DNA from: Desmodus rotundus
Lineage: Eukaryota > Chordata > Mammalia > Chiroptera > Phyllostomidae
Direction of reading: 5' to 3'
Assembly (NCBI RefSeq): GCF_022682495.2
Contig: NC_071398.1
Span: 15,506,934 to 15,570,933 of the forward strand
DNA length: 64,000 bases
Notes under the pieces: generated by a model
Told to the model about the DNA's origin: nothing
What the model saw: only the letters and a program-made list of their open reading frames with translations
The model's database searches: none
Program-made: the position numbers and the translations under genes
Part shown: piece by piece, positions 43,914 through 55,569 of the stretch
How positions within the stretch are numbered: position 1 is the stretch's first letter
Layout of the letters: every line of letters begins with the position of its first letter

Positions 43914-44379
43914 CTGATGACATCCAGGGAGGGAAGGCAAGGGTGGGGGATAGAGTAAAATGGGTGGCATTTAGGGAAGAACTCGTGACTTCTAAGAGGC
44001 ACGGCAGAGGGGCTTTGATCCTGACTACTCCATGAGGGACAGTCACTGGAGCTGGATGAACAGATGGGACCTCATTACTGGAGATAGAAAACTGTAAGGA
44101 GGCAGGGGAAATGGGATGTGCGCTGAAGCAAAGTGCCTAGTTCTGTGGATGCAGTGAGAGCAGAGGCTGTTGGAAAAGTGGGTAGGGGGAGGACTATGCC
44201 ACAGTGCAGGCATCTGCAGAGTGTCAGCAGAGGGCCTAGAGCCACAGCTGAAACTCTGGAGGTCAGTTTAGCCCTTCAGCAGGAATGCTAGTTACCAGAA
44301 ACTTGTTACAAATGGAAAAAGTCAGGTTCCATGATTCTCCTTAAAATAGTATCTGCCCAGCCAACTAGAGTAGTTTGCT

Positions 44380-44630
44380 TATTTGAAACTGTTGTAATGG
44401 ATAAATGAGATGCCACATGTAAAACACTTCATATATATCAAGCACTTAACAAGTCTTAGTCTCATTCCACATTTTTTGTCTTGCATTATCAGAAATTGGT
44501 TTGACTGTGAATAAACAGGCAGGAGGTAGCGTCTTAGGTAATCTGGGTTCAAACCATCATTCTCTTGTTAGTTGTATGATTTTGGTCAGGTATATGCTCA
44601 ATATGTTTGTGTTGTCATCTTCTAGAGGAG
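44380..44630 (+). repeat. MIR fragments (two pieces)
   Basis: A MIR 3' piece (ATGCCACATGTAAAACACTT, ATCAAGCACTTAACAAGTCT) is followed by a MIR 5' piece (GTAATCTGGGTTCAAACCAT, TTAGTTGTATGATTTTGGTC). Confidence 0.6.
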
Positions 44631-44639
44631 AGAACCCTA

Positions 44640-46620
44640 AGAGAATTCTAGATGTTTAGAGGCTAGAGTTGCAAACTTTGTTAGAAGGGGGTGGGGGAAG
44701 GTCTCGGTAAAGTTCCATAGGTCTTCTAATGAAGTGACAGAGGGATTAACCAGAATGCTGAATCTCAGACATGGGATTGGAATGATTAACCAGGGATGGA
44801 TCCCAAAAAGCCTAGTATACCCAGCTGAGGAGTATAATTTTATTCTAAAGATAATGAAGGTTTTCAAGGAAATGTGCATTTTGAAAAGGTCTAGGGCCTT
44901 TGTGAAAATGGCCAGAAGATGAGGCTGGGATGTAGTTCGGAATCTGCTAGACTGATCCAGCACAGCCTCTATGAATATGTAAAAGAGGAGGTGGATCTGA
45001 GATGTATTAAGGAGGTAAATATTCAGAGGACTTTGTGAGTGATGAGTTGAAAGCATGGAGGAGTGGTGAGTCAAGGATGATGCCCAGATGTCTGCCTTGG
45101 GAAACTAGGTGGGTGGATGGTGGTGCTTTCCTCTGGATGTGGAATAGTAAAGGAGCAGATTTAGGCAGGAGGAGGAGGAGATGAGTTTGAGGTGAGGGGG
45201 AGACATCCAGGTGAGATGTCTAGTAGGTGATTTGGAGCTTATGTTGGGAGAATTCCTCAGTATATGGGAATAATTTATTCATGCCAGAGAAGTAACTGGG
45301 AGGACTATTACCCTGAACCTAATTCAAACCAAAAGACAGAGGCTGAGAGCTTGTCATCCTTGAGAGATCTGGTCTGAAGAAACTCTTAAGTTACCACATT
45401 ATCAACATATGCATCAAAACTGATGCTATGGGAATGGATGAATTCCTTCAGTAGAGAGGGTCAAAGAGAAGACCAAATTCCCTTGGGAAATACTAACAAT
45501 TTATGGGAGAGGCAGAGGAAGAGGGGTCCAAAAGGAAAAGTGAGAAGCACAGTCAGAAAGTTAGGGGGGAAACCAAAGAATGGTATGCCACAGAAGCCAG
45601 ATGCAAGAAGTGAGGTATCATGGTGCAAAATGGTCAAGTTAGCAAAGGTCTGAACAAGTGAGCACCAAATTGAGCAGCAAGGAGGTCACTGGCACCTTTG
45701 GAGAAGAGGTTCAGTCCAGTAGCAGGGGCAGAAGTCTGAGTGCATGGAAAGTGGGTGTAGATAACTCTTGGGAGTTGTTTTGAAGGAGAGGAGGGAGAAG
45801 ACCAAAAAGGATGTAGAGTTGAGGGACAATTTTAAGTTTGGAGAGAGAAGGACATTTAAAAATGCTGATGGGGAAAGTGAGTTGGGGAACAGTTGAGAAT
45901 ACAAGAAAGAATGATTGAAGGATGCAGTGAGGTCAGCAAGAGGGTGGGAGGTGATAGGGTTCAGAGTGAGCCTCAGGCATGAGGAAGGCCCACTTTCCTC
46001 TAAAATGGGAGGAGAGAAAGGAAGGAGGAGTTGGAGACGCAGGTAGGTCAGTAGGTTGAGGTTGGTAAGTCTGTGGGAAGCTTGTAGAAAGGAAAATATT
46101 CAAGATGGTCACTGTGGAAAAAAGGAGGGAAATCTAATGGTAACCCACAGAGACTGAAGGTCAGTGATGTGGGCTGGTGGAGGTTGGAGGCTATGAGTGT
46201 GTGAGAGCACGTATATTAAAGTATTCTCCCAAGATGATCTGTGTGGTTGTAGGCTTTTTTTCATCATCTCATCAGCCCTGTGGTAGGCATGGAGGAGACT
46301 ACTGGTGAGGTTGATCAAGGGCTGGGCTTTGTTGGACCGGGGAGGCTAGGAAGCAATGAAGCCTCCCTTCTGACATGCTGACAACAGAAGTGGAAGTGGT
46401 GGTTCCCAAGAGAAAGGAGGTGAAGCGAGGATGGAATAGGAGAAGTGGGATTCTCGGTGGAGTGAGAGGATAGCTGTGATGGATAGGAGGAAAGCACAGG
46501 GAGGGCAGGCAATGCTGGCCAGTGTAGAGGAGCTCTAGTCAGGGGCAGGGGCAGGTGGCTAGAGCGGGCAGAGATGGTCATGGGATTGAAAGTCAAATTC
46601 TCCCAGAAAGTTGGCTGCTT
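44640..46620 (-). repeat. Long degenerate L2 LINE (ORF2 region)
   Basis: About 2 kb whose plus strand is collinear with antisense L2: TTTTATTCTAAAGATAATGA, GAGTCAAGGATGATGCCCAG, GGTGGTGCTTTCCTCTGGAT, GACATCCAGGTGAGATGTCT, GGTCACTGGCACCTTTGGAG, AGATAACTCTTGGGAGTTGT. Minus-strand frames here are broken L2 reverse-transcriptase remnants. A 121-bp foreign block (45,244-45,364) interrupts it. Confidence 0.75.
45244..45364 (+). repeat. Unclassified ~125-bp dispersed repeat, copy B (within L2)
   Basis: Second copy of the 43,787-43,913 sequence. It interrupts the L2 antisense series between GTAGGTGATTTGGAGC and the later ORF2 blocks, which suggests that it inserted after the L2. Confidence 0.65.
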
Positions 46621-46624
46621 TGGG

Positions 46625-47730
46625 GGAGAGAAGCAACCCTGATAGCCCTATGCCAAACTACTCAGTGAGTGGGAAGTCAACAGATATTGACAAGGAGGGA
46701 GGGATCGGGTGCAGAGCCCTCCGACATGAATGTCACAGAAATCAAGATGTTGGGGAACAAAGAAGAAGTTCTCTTACCCAAGGCATGAGGGGGAAGGAGA
46801 AAGAGGACCAATGAGCTTTCTCATACATTTTCACAGAATTATTATCTCAACAACATCTAAAAATGATCCATTTTATACACCTAAAAGGCAGAATATCTAG
46901 GAATAAAATTAACTAAACAAAAACACAATTCCAGATTTCATGGTGAAGTTGTAATCAACCAAGTTTAAGGGTAGTGATTCTTACAATTTATATTTTGGTA
47001 TAATTTGTAGATTTAAGCTTGTGCATATCAACTAGAAAATGTGTTTGAGAATTTTGCAAATTTCATTTCTTAGCAACCATTTGTTTTCTCAGTTTAGAAC
47101 ATAAATTAGAGAACTTGTGTTAATTTTTTTTTCAGATGTAGAGCTTAGAGCTTAATTCATGCTTTTGAAATGTCATGAATTTGAAATGTAGCCATTTTCC
47201 TTTCTGCATCCTTGAAAAGGATTACAAGGATTTTGTTAGTTTTTCAGATAATCTTGCCAGCACATACAGACTTCCCACAAGGGTCTTCTATCAGTAAGGT
47301 TGGATTGTGAGTGATGCTGCAGAAGCGTTGTGTGTAAGATATTTAAGAAAAGTCAAATAAACAGGATTTCCAAATGGCAACTCAGTTTACAATTATGGGA
47401 CTTGATATAGAATATGAAATGTGCATGTAAATGTTAATTGAGAAAAATGATCCTCATAATTTCTAAAGAAAAAAAGGATGAAATCAATTAATTGCTATGA
47501 GTAATTTTCTGTCTTTAAAAAAGCCAATGTTATTTTAAAATATTTTTGTATGGCTGGTAAATCTTTGTAATTTTGAAATAAACCTCCTATTCCAGCCCCT
47601 TAAAACAGTGGGTGTTCAGAAACTATTTTGTGAATCAATTCATGAATGTTATGTTAATCTGTCCATGTTTAAAATTCTTCCTTTCATCTTAAACTTTTAT
47701 AGATATTCTTATAAAAGGGGTGATTCTTTT
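46625..47730. other. AT-rich non-coding stretch
   Basis: No gene or repeat that I can name. From about 46,830 it becomes markedly AT-rich with many TTTT/AAAA runs. Confidence 0.35.
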
Positions 47731-47734
47731 TAAA

Positions 47735-48265
47735 CATAAGTCAGATCATTTCATGCCTCTGCTCAAATTTCTCCAGTGGCTTCTTTGGCTCATTGAAAGC
47801 AAAACCTAAAGCCCTTATGATGGCCTGTTGGGCCATATACACTCACTCCTGTAGTCCCATAGGTCCCCTCTGCTTCAGCACATTGGCCTCAGTGCTGTTC
47901 CTTCGTTGCCCCAAGTACACTCTGGCCTCAGGGCCTTTGCACTTGCTTTCTCCTCTCCTTTGAAGCTCTTTCTCTAGATATCCTCATGCACATTCCATAT
48001 AAAATGGCAGCCTTTCCTCTCCTGGCTCTCACTCTCCTCCTTTTCTGCTTCTTTTTTTTCCCCCTGGTATTACCATCTGACATACACATTCTCTTACTTT
48101 TCTGTTTATTGTCTGTCTCTCCCCCACTCTTACTCCTCCAGTAACCGACCATAATAAACTCTCCATTAGGGTAGAGACTTTGTCTATTTTGTTTACTGCT
48201 GTACCCACAGAATGTGGCATAGCGCCTGATACATAACAATTACTCAGTAATACATGCTGAGTGAT
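47735..48265 (+). repeat. L2 LINE 3' end, well preserved
   Basis: Nearly complete L2 3' terminus: AACATAAGTCAGATCATTTC, GCCTCTGCTCAAATTTCTCC, CTCAGGGCCTTTGCACTTGC, ACCATCTGACATACACATTC, TTTATTGTCTGTCTCTCCCC, TTTGTTTACTGCTGTACCCA, AGCGCCTGATACATAACAAT. Confidence 0.92.
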
Positions 48266-48289
48266 AAGAATAACACATCATCCCTCGCA

Positions 48290-48960
48290 TGTGACCCTAA
48301 CATCTATTTTTTCTTTTTCCACATTACAATCCTCATGTAGGACACATGTGTATATAATCTTTTATATTCTGGAAATCATAGTTTATACATAATTTTGAGT
48401 TCTGCTTTATTTTTGCTAACATCACATGTTATAAGCATTTTCCCTTGCTAAGATCTAATTCACTTGTTCAGTCATTCATTTACTTATTCACTCAGTAACT
48501 ATTTAATGAAGCATTTCTATATTCCAGATAGTACTGGGCCTATAGTGGTAAATGTGACACAGGACTCGCACTGACGGGACAGAGATTCTTTATAAACACC
48601 ATCTGTAATGATTGCCTAATATGTATTCCATCAAATACCACACTACACTAGACCTCTCCTCTATTTAAGGCTTTTTGTTTATTATTTAAAATGATGTGAT
48701 GAATACTCCAAGTTTAAAACAATTACCCTTTACAAATTATTCTTTAAGGTAAATTCCCAAGAGAACAGTTATTAGGTTGAATTATTAAACATGGTTTTGG
48801 TTTTTTTATACCATCTGCCACATTGATTTCATAAAGGGTGGTATGCATTTTACCCAATTGCTATCACAGCCTCTCTAGCACTGGACATTACTTTCAATTT
48901 TGGCTAATGTAAAGTATAAAGTGATCCTTCCTCTTATTTATAATTTATGTCTATTAAGAA
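48290..48960. repeat. Degenerate L1/HAL1-type LINE with L2 tail piece
   Basis: TTTGAGTTCTGCTTTATTTT, TATAAGCATTTTCCCTTGCT and CATCTGCCACATTGATTTCA with ATAAAGGGTGGTATGCATTT and ACCCAATTGCTATCACAGC resemble old L1/HAL1 non-coding regions. An antisense L2 tail (CATTTACTTATTCACTCAGT) lies inside at about 48,470-48,575. Confidence 0.5.
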
Positions 48961-49064
48961 TGCACATTTTTGGCTTTCTTCTTCTGTCATCTGTTCAGGA
49001 GGAGGCTCTTAGAGGGCATTGTCGTACCTTGTAGGTTATGCCCAATGTTTAGCACACATTGGAA

Positions 49065-49600
49065 GCTTATGGCGCCTTAGAGTTGGAAGGGACCGCATTC
49101 ACCACCTAGTTTAACTAAAATTCTGGTGGACAGCTTTCTATCCTCTACTTGCACAGCCTGGCAGCGGGGATCTCACCAGTTCATGGAAGCTTGTCTTGTT
49201 TTTGCCCTGCTCTATAGGTGTTGAACCAGCTTCTGGTCCTTGTGGCTCCCGTGTGGCCCCAGTTTTGCCCTCTGAAGCAGCAGAGCCCATGTATTAGATG
49301 TTACAGAACCTCCCTACTTTTGCTGCCCATCTCTGCAAATAGGTGGCTACAATGTCAACTCCAGGTAAGTCTGGTAGGCCTAGAGGCCAAAACACTGTCC
49401 TGCCCAGAAGTATCTACAGTGACCATAATCAGCAGTCTCTTCAGCTAGATTCACATGAAACTTAAAGTCAACTGAAATTCTAAGAACTTTATGTAGACCT
49501 GCACCAAGCCTAGTTCCTCTCATCCCACATTTCTGTAGTTGATCTTTTTAAACCTGAAATCAAGACTTTGCTTTTCTCCTTATTTTATTTTAATGTGTTG
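49065..49600 (-). repeat. L3/CR1 LINE fragment
   Basis: CTTAGAGTTGGAAGGGACCG, then CAGCTTCTGGTCCTTGTGGC, CCAGTTTTGCCCTCTGAAGC and a downstream CCTGAAATCAAGACTTTGCT block follow the antisense CR1/L3 layout. The plus-strand frame and the attractive CTCCAG|GTAAGT donor at 49,363 fall inside this repeat. Confidence 0.65.
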
Positions 49601-49604
49601 GTAG

Positions 49605-51435
49605 AGAAGCTGCTCTGGTCCCACTCCTGCTGTCTAAGATGGGGATAGTAGAATGTCTAAGAGTCATTCTGATAACTTCAAGTGTTGGTATGATGAACAA
49701 ATGAGATGACATTGGACATGTGTCACTCACTTCAGTTGTCTGGCAGCTGAGACTCCTTCCTGTGCTTGAGAAATTTCATGCCTCATGAAGTGCAACCATT
49801 TCTTTGCAGCTGGGGCATGGGCAAAGCCTGAGGCTCAGGCTCCTCCAGTCCGACAAGTCCTCCCTCCCACATGCCACTCCTCACTACTTTTGAATTGGAA
49901 GCCAGTGACCACAAAAAAGAAGGGTCTGCTTTGCAACCCATTCAGTGCTTTGATGGGGACAATCTCAGTTTCCAGGGATAGCAGTTTAATGGGTAGCTTC
50001 CTTCATGAGGGTGTCTGTGGTGTAAGTGGCAGGGACGATGTGCCAGCCTCAGTGGTCACAATGATGTCTTCTTAGACTACTGCTGAACTGGAGTTTGGAA
50101 CAGTGTTCTTGACTGTGTGCTTCCAAACCTGATTTTCTACCTTCCCAGAGATTTTGTGAGACAGCTACTCGCTGTCTTTTAACTTATGTCCTTCGCTATG
50201 CACGTCAGCCAAAGTTAGTTACTTCTGCTTACAACTAAAAATTCTAACCAACATGCAGGATGTGAAAAGTGAGTCGAAAAGTGCTGAACACCACACACAT
50301 ATGAGACATTATTGTTTGGGATTTGGGGATTTTGATTCTTAAGTAGTGGGCACAAGGAGAGTAGGGGAAAGTAGGCCTGAGTTCTGTACCTGCTAAGAGT
50401 TCAGGCAGGTCTAGGCATGCCTGGGAAGCTGGCTTGTGGGAGGGTATGATGGTGGGAACTTGTGAGCTGGACACTGGTCCCACAGTTAAAGGCTGACTTC
50501 TGACCCTAAGGCATTTGGTATGAGGATGGCAGCCTGCTGGGCCCACATAAATGGATTGGCTGCTTGCTCCTCCTACCCTTGGATTATTACCAACAGCCAG
50601 GGCCAGGAGGCAGGGCTGTGCTATAAAGCAGTTCACTGGGAGCTATGCAGTTGTTCCTGGGATGTCCTCAATGGGGTGGAAGAGACCTGTCTTGATATGA
50701 CCCCCATACCTGGAGCCACAAGAGGGATTATGAGTAGTTTGGGATTCTATCCTGTGTTGCCTTCAAGCTGCCCTTCATCCCACTGAGCTGTGGCTTGGGT
50801 CTCCAGCCCAGCCTGGTTGTACCTCCAGAGTCCTGTCTCACAAGCTGCCACCTGAGTCTATCAGTCCTAGGTGTCCCAGAGTGGAGCTGAGGCTGGCACT
50901 GCTGCTCTTGTCAGTAATGGGCCCTGGGGAACTTTGTGACATTGAGCACAGTTTCTCTGGGGACATCCTATCTTGAACTGCGGGTCACCCCCAGATCAGT
51001 CCTGCTGGGTGTGTATGGGGTAGAGACGCTCCTGCCTTAGGGATTCTGTGATTCGAGTGTACACTGAACACTGGTGCTGGCCTGATCCCTGCCTTTGCCC
51101 AGTACCCTGGTCCAAGGGGGACCAAGGTCACAATGCGTCCAAATCAGCCAGCGGTACTATATTGGGCCTGGGCCATGATCATATCGGAAATGGGGTAGCA
51201 TTGTTCAGAGGGTTCTTTGTAGGGAACTATAGGATTTGTCACTGCCATAGCCACAGATTTTTGTGCTGTGAAGATCACAACTACCAAAATCTTTTTGCCA
51301 AATATGACTGTGTGTAATATTGTTTTGATATCAAATCCACTATAAAAACAGCATAGAAGGTAAGTTCTGAAGCTTTATCGTCTGATCCAGATAACCTTTC
51401 AGTGTCTAAGTTACTCCAGGTCAGGTAGCATCCTG
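49605..51435. other. Unique non-coding stretch
   Basis: No repeat is recognised. A plus-strand 89-codon frame (51,048-51,317) is followed 34 bp later by a consensus AAG|GTAAGT (51,360), but a stop separates them and no acceptor pairs with it. Confidence 0.35.
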
Positions 51436-51439
51436 ACAC

Positions 51440-51625
51440 CTCACATGCTTTCTCTCATTCAGTACTCACCACAGGCCCATGTATAAGGCACCATTTATAG
51501 AAGTACCATAATAACTCCCATCTTACAGGCAGGGAAACTGAGGCCTATAGAGGTTATGGGACTAGCCCAAGATCACAAAGCCAGTAAGTGGCAGAGCTGA
51601 GCTTGTCATCCACCCCCAGACCCTG
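51440..51625 (-). repeat. MIR SINE
   Basis: CTCATTCAGTACTCACCACA, CATCTTACAGGCAGGGAAAC, CTAGCCCAAGATCACAAAGC, CAGTAAGTGGCAGAGCTGAG: antisense MIR, well preserved. Confidence 0.9.
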
Positions 51626-52134
51626 AGAACTGACTTTCTGTCAGCTCATTACACTGTGGGGCAGCCTGGCTGTTGAAATGTTCTCCCTCATGTGGAGCTA
51701 AAATCTGCATTTCCCTCAGTCAGACCCATTTCTCTTTCTGTTTGTCCCCATAGCCCACTGTGGCAGCTCCCAGTCTCCCAGTCTCGGGCTCAGTTCTACT
51801 CTGTTCATGGCTGGGGGCACTTCAGCTTCTTCCTCTGGGAAGACCGGAACTTTCCATATCAGCTAGGTCCTTAGGACCATCACTGCAGGGAGGTCATGGC
51901 TGGGTATATCTCCAGTTCTGCAAGTAGTACCTTCTCCAGTGGTACCGGCATCCAGTCTGTCCCACTTCCGGCAGGGTTATGTCAAGAAATAGTCGACCTA
52001 ATCACTAGTTTTAGAAGGGAATTGGTAGAATGTCCTTCTCTAGGAAAAATGGCAGGAAAACAGTCAAAACAGCAGAAACCGTATTAACACTATAGTAAGG
52101 ATTGTATTGCTGCATGGGAATCTTCTGCCACCTC

Positions 52135-52262
52135 TATGTTCTGACTGGAATACAGGCTTCACAAGGTCAGGAATTTTGGTTAGTTTTGTTTGCTGCTGTA
52201 TCCTCAGTGCCTAGAATGGTGGCTGGAACAGTACGTATTCAAATATTTGTTGAATGAATTAC
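52135..52262 (+). repeat. L2 LINE 3' end
   Basis: TTTTGTTTGCTGCTGTATCC, TCAGTGCCTAGAATGGTGGC and TATTTGTTGAATGAATTAC form the L2 terminus. Confidence 0.85.
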
Positions 52263-52589
52263 TAGTACAGTTTCATATTTGGTGTCACTTCATCAGGTTT
52301 CTAATGTGATCCTCCAAGGCCATGGCTTTGAATTTTGTCTTCCATGACCTCACTAGCGGTTTTCCTAGTTTTGTTGTGATTTTGATTCATAAGAAGATAA
52401 CCTTACCCATATGGCAACTACATTGGATAAATAACTCTACCTCAAAAGCAATTTTATTTGATCTTGTAAACCTAAGTCTAAACTGGAATTTGGTTCAGCA
52501 TGATAAAGAAGTTATTAGATTTCTAGTCTTCTGTCCTATGGAAACACATTCTGTGACTTTCTGCCTTGAGTTTTGAGCTCGAATTCAAA

Positions 52590-52730
52590 ATGTAAAATCA
52601 TCAAGAAACATCCTTATTGTTAAAAATGAGAAAATACAAGTAAGCAAAATGATGGAAATAGAAACCACTTATATTCCTACCACTCAGAGATAGTCACCAC
52701 TGTGATTTTTTTGTTTATGTCAAATACTGA
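52590..52730. repeat. L1-like fragment
   Basis: CATTCCTAC-type sequence with CACTCAGAGATAGTCACCAC and TGTGATTTTTTTGTTTATGT matches the common 'cacccagagataaccactgttaac' L1/HAL1 motif. Confidence 0.5.
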
Positions 52731-52734
52731 AATT

Positions 52735-53420
52735 AGCTAACACGGTGATTAATTCATTTTTCTTACTAGAAAGTGAATGCAGGAGATCTGGTTCCTAGCC
52801 CCAGTCAACCTGCGCTAAGAGGAACCCCCACATCTGAGTTTAGTAAGTAAGGCACAATAGCAAAGGTAAATGGATACAGTCACTTCCCGTTCACATCTCA
52901 GAATATGACTTTGGAGGGTGACCCCAGAAGTGGCAGGAGGATAGAATGGAAGTAAGGAAAACAACTTTGACATACAGCAGATTTCCTCAAAATAGGAGTG
53001 TCCTTCCTGAGAATTGAAGGTGAGATAATCTTGGAAGAGTCTGCCCCAAGTTAACTCACAAGTCAGAAAGGCAGAATGTTCAAGCAAGGCTCTGGGGAAG
53101 CCCTCGTGCTCACTTGTGTAATTGGCTGGTTGGTCCTGGACCAGTTCTCTTCCACCCTGATTTCCTAGGGAGGGACCATGTCACATCTGGTTTATGACTC
53201 ACAGTAGGAAAATGTGGAGATCTGTGTGAATTGGGCCTGAGGTCATGTCCTTGGACATCTTAGCATCTTCAAGCTGGGGTATAGGATCCCTGGGAAGTCT
53301 GGGTCATGAGCAAAAGAATCATATTGTTCTTTAAAGTTAATGCAAATTTTGCATCCTTCTCCATAACATTTGTCTTAATATTGAAATAGTATTTTAAAAA
53401 ATCTTTAAGTGATGTCAATG
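52735..53420. other. Unique non-coding stretch
   Basis: No gene or repeat is recognised. Confidence 0.3.
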
Positions 53421-53424
53421 TTCC

Positions 53425-53478
53425 TGGATGCTAGGCATATAGGCACATTTTGTAAATATTGGTTGAATGAATGAAAGT
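53425..53478 (+). repeat. L2 terminal fragment
   Basis: GGATGCTAGGCATATAGGCA, then AATATTGGTTGAATGAATGA. Confidence 0.6.
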
Positions 53479-53579
53479 TGTTCATCCTGGTCTTCAGGAT
53501 GCTCTTGATCAGGTTGTGGCAAGTCTCAAACAGGAATAATGGGATCATTTGGACTAGGAAGTAAATTAATACTCTCTGC

Positions 53580-53730
53580 ACCACCTATACACCAGGTAAG
53601 GTGCCAGATGTTTTACCTACATAGCCTCAGTTTAATCCTCATAACCCTACAAAGATCCCTATTTTATGGGCAAGTGATTGCAGACTCAGAAAAATCATTA
53701 ACTTTCTCACGGTCTGGAATAGGCCAGAAC
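53580..53730 (-). repeat. MIR SINE
   Basis: CACCAGGTAAGGTGCCAGAT, TTTAATCCTCATAACCCTAC, ATTTTATGGGCAAGTGATTG: antisense MIR. Confidence 0.75.
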
Positions 53731-53734
53731 CAAG

Positions 53735-55565
53735 ATGAAAATCCTGCCCTGCTTGGGCTTCTGTCCTCTCCACACACCTTGCGGCCCCCTGAGGCCAGTT
53801 TACCCATCAATTGCTCGGAGACTGCATGGGGAGCGCAGCTCACTGCTGTGTTCCAACAGGCGAAAGAAGCTTCCCATGTTCTGTCTTCCTGTACTGAAGA
53901 CTCATATTGCAGGGGTCACGGGACTCGACTGTGAGCAGAGGAAGGCAGCTCCTCTGGGAGTGTGGGGCACATCCCCTTGTTCCTGAGTGGGCCAAGTAGG
54001 GGCACACTGGGATGCTTTGTGAGGAAGAGGGCCTACTTGCCACACTACTTCATGATGACAACCATGCAGGATCATTGCCAGCATTCGCAGCTTGTTTAAT
54101 CTTTTGAATTTTGTTCCTAGTCTGTCATGGCTCAAGTTCAAGCTTTACTGGCACCACTCAGCTATGAGTTGAGTGTCCCTGGTGGGGGACCCAATGTGGC
54201 TTTGTGGAGCTCTCCAAAATCACAAATCACAAGGTTCCAGATAACTCACAGATGTCCAGGGGTGGCTGCTAACATGACTATGCAATGACAGCATTGCAGC
54301 CCCTGAAGCAGATGTGACCATTTCAGCTTCCAGGGGGAGCACACGACGTTGTTCTTCTCCTAAGGTTAGCCTCACAGCACCCTCAATCCTTGCTTCCAGA
54401 ACTCCTTCCCTAGGGTACAGGGCCAGCGGGTGTGTGGGAGATGGATAGGGGATTGAGCCTGGAGAGCTGGATTCCTTAAGTCAATTAATTATAAGTGGTT
54501 GCAAAAAAAAAATATGGTGTGAACCCAATATAGGTGGGCTAAGAGAAGGAGCTGGAAGACATGCTGCTGGGTGTTAACTAGCAGCGGTGTCTCTAGAAGG
54601 GAGTACATACACCCTTCAGTTCTCCTGTTACCTATCTGCATTTTTAGTTTTTCTGTCATGAACATGCATTGTTTTCCTAATAAGAAAAAAGACAATTATT
54701 AAAAAATCCTATCACTGGATATTTAGATAATTCCAACTTTTGAAGAATACAAACAGTTCAGAGCAGGAATAATGGGCTGAAAATGAGTTTAAAATTAGAA
54801 AGCACAAAAAAAGTAGACCTTATCTCTACATTCTGAAAAACTAACAAAGGTACTTGAAGACGTTTGAGAGGACTCTAATACTGCTGCAGTGTCGGGTAGC
54901 ATGGTCCCTACTCAAAGAGCGACGACTAGGCATAATAGTTTTCAACCTAGTCATTTTTTCAATAGTAGTTCATCGGGTTGACCAAAGTACCACATTTAGA
55001 AACTTACACACTTTTCTTTTTATATAACTTTGGCACCAGTCACCTGCACAGGGGTAGAAAGTAAAGACAAGAATCTCATCTCATTTTTACCTCTGAGTTT
55101 GTGGGCGGAAATGAGGCCAAGAGACATAGGCTAACAAGGTTACGTGCCCGCAGAAAGCACTTGACCCTGGTCAGGAACCCAGAAACAAGTTGAGATGCAG
55201 GTTGCTACTTCAGTGTTGAAAATGTCAACTTCAGTCATTCAAATGGCTTTTCTTATTACATATCTTTTAAGTTACAATACACTATTGTCCCTTATAAAAA
55301 AGAAAAGTGGAAAGTGTCTTTTGTCTGCCAACCCCAGCTGTCCCCAGAGCTGCTGTTGTCTAACCAACACTCTTGGTGGCCTTAAGACCCATATCCAGCT
55401 GTACCCTCTCTCTCTACCGTTGCCTGGAATAATCCAGGCTTCCATCTTCTCTGTGGGACTTCAGAGCGGTCAAGCTCTACTGGGACAAAAGAAAATTAGC
55501 ACCAGCACGGAGATGTGGCTTCCAACTCAGCCAACACTTTGCCAGTTCTTTTATTCACGCCTGGC
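53735..55565. other. Unique non-coding stretch
   Basis: No recognisable gene. There are simple A runs near 54,505 and 54,690. The 53,735-53,990 part has overlapping open frames without a known domain. Confidence 0.35.
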
Positions 55566-55569
55566 TGGA

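Noticed and set aside
44637..45074. 145-codon minus-strand frame
   Set aside because: Remnant of L2 reverse-transcriptase region, not a host gene.
49218..49448. Plus-strand frame with a textbook GTAAGT donor at 49,363
   Set aside because: The whole segment aligns to an antisense L3/CR1 LINE layout, so the splice-like signal is probably accidental.
54875..55010. Possible mitochondrial insertion, suggested by mtDNA-like word use
   Set aside because: No stretch could be matched to a mitochondrial gene with confidence.
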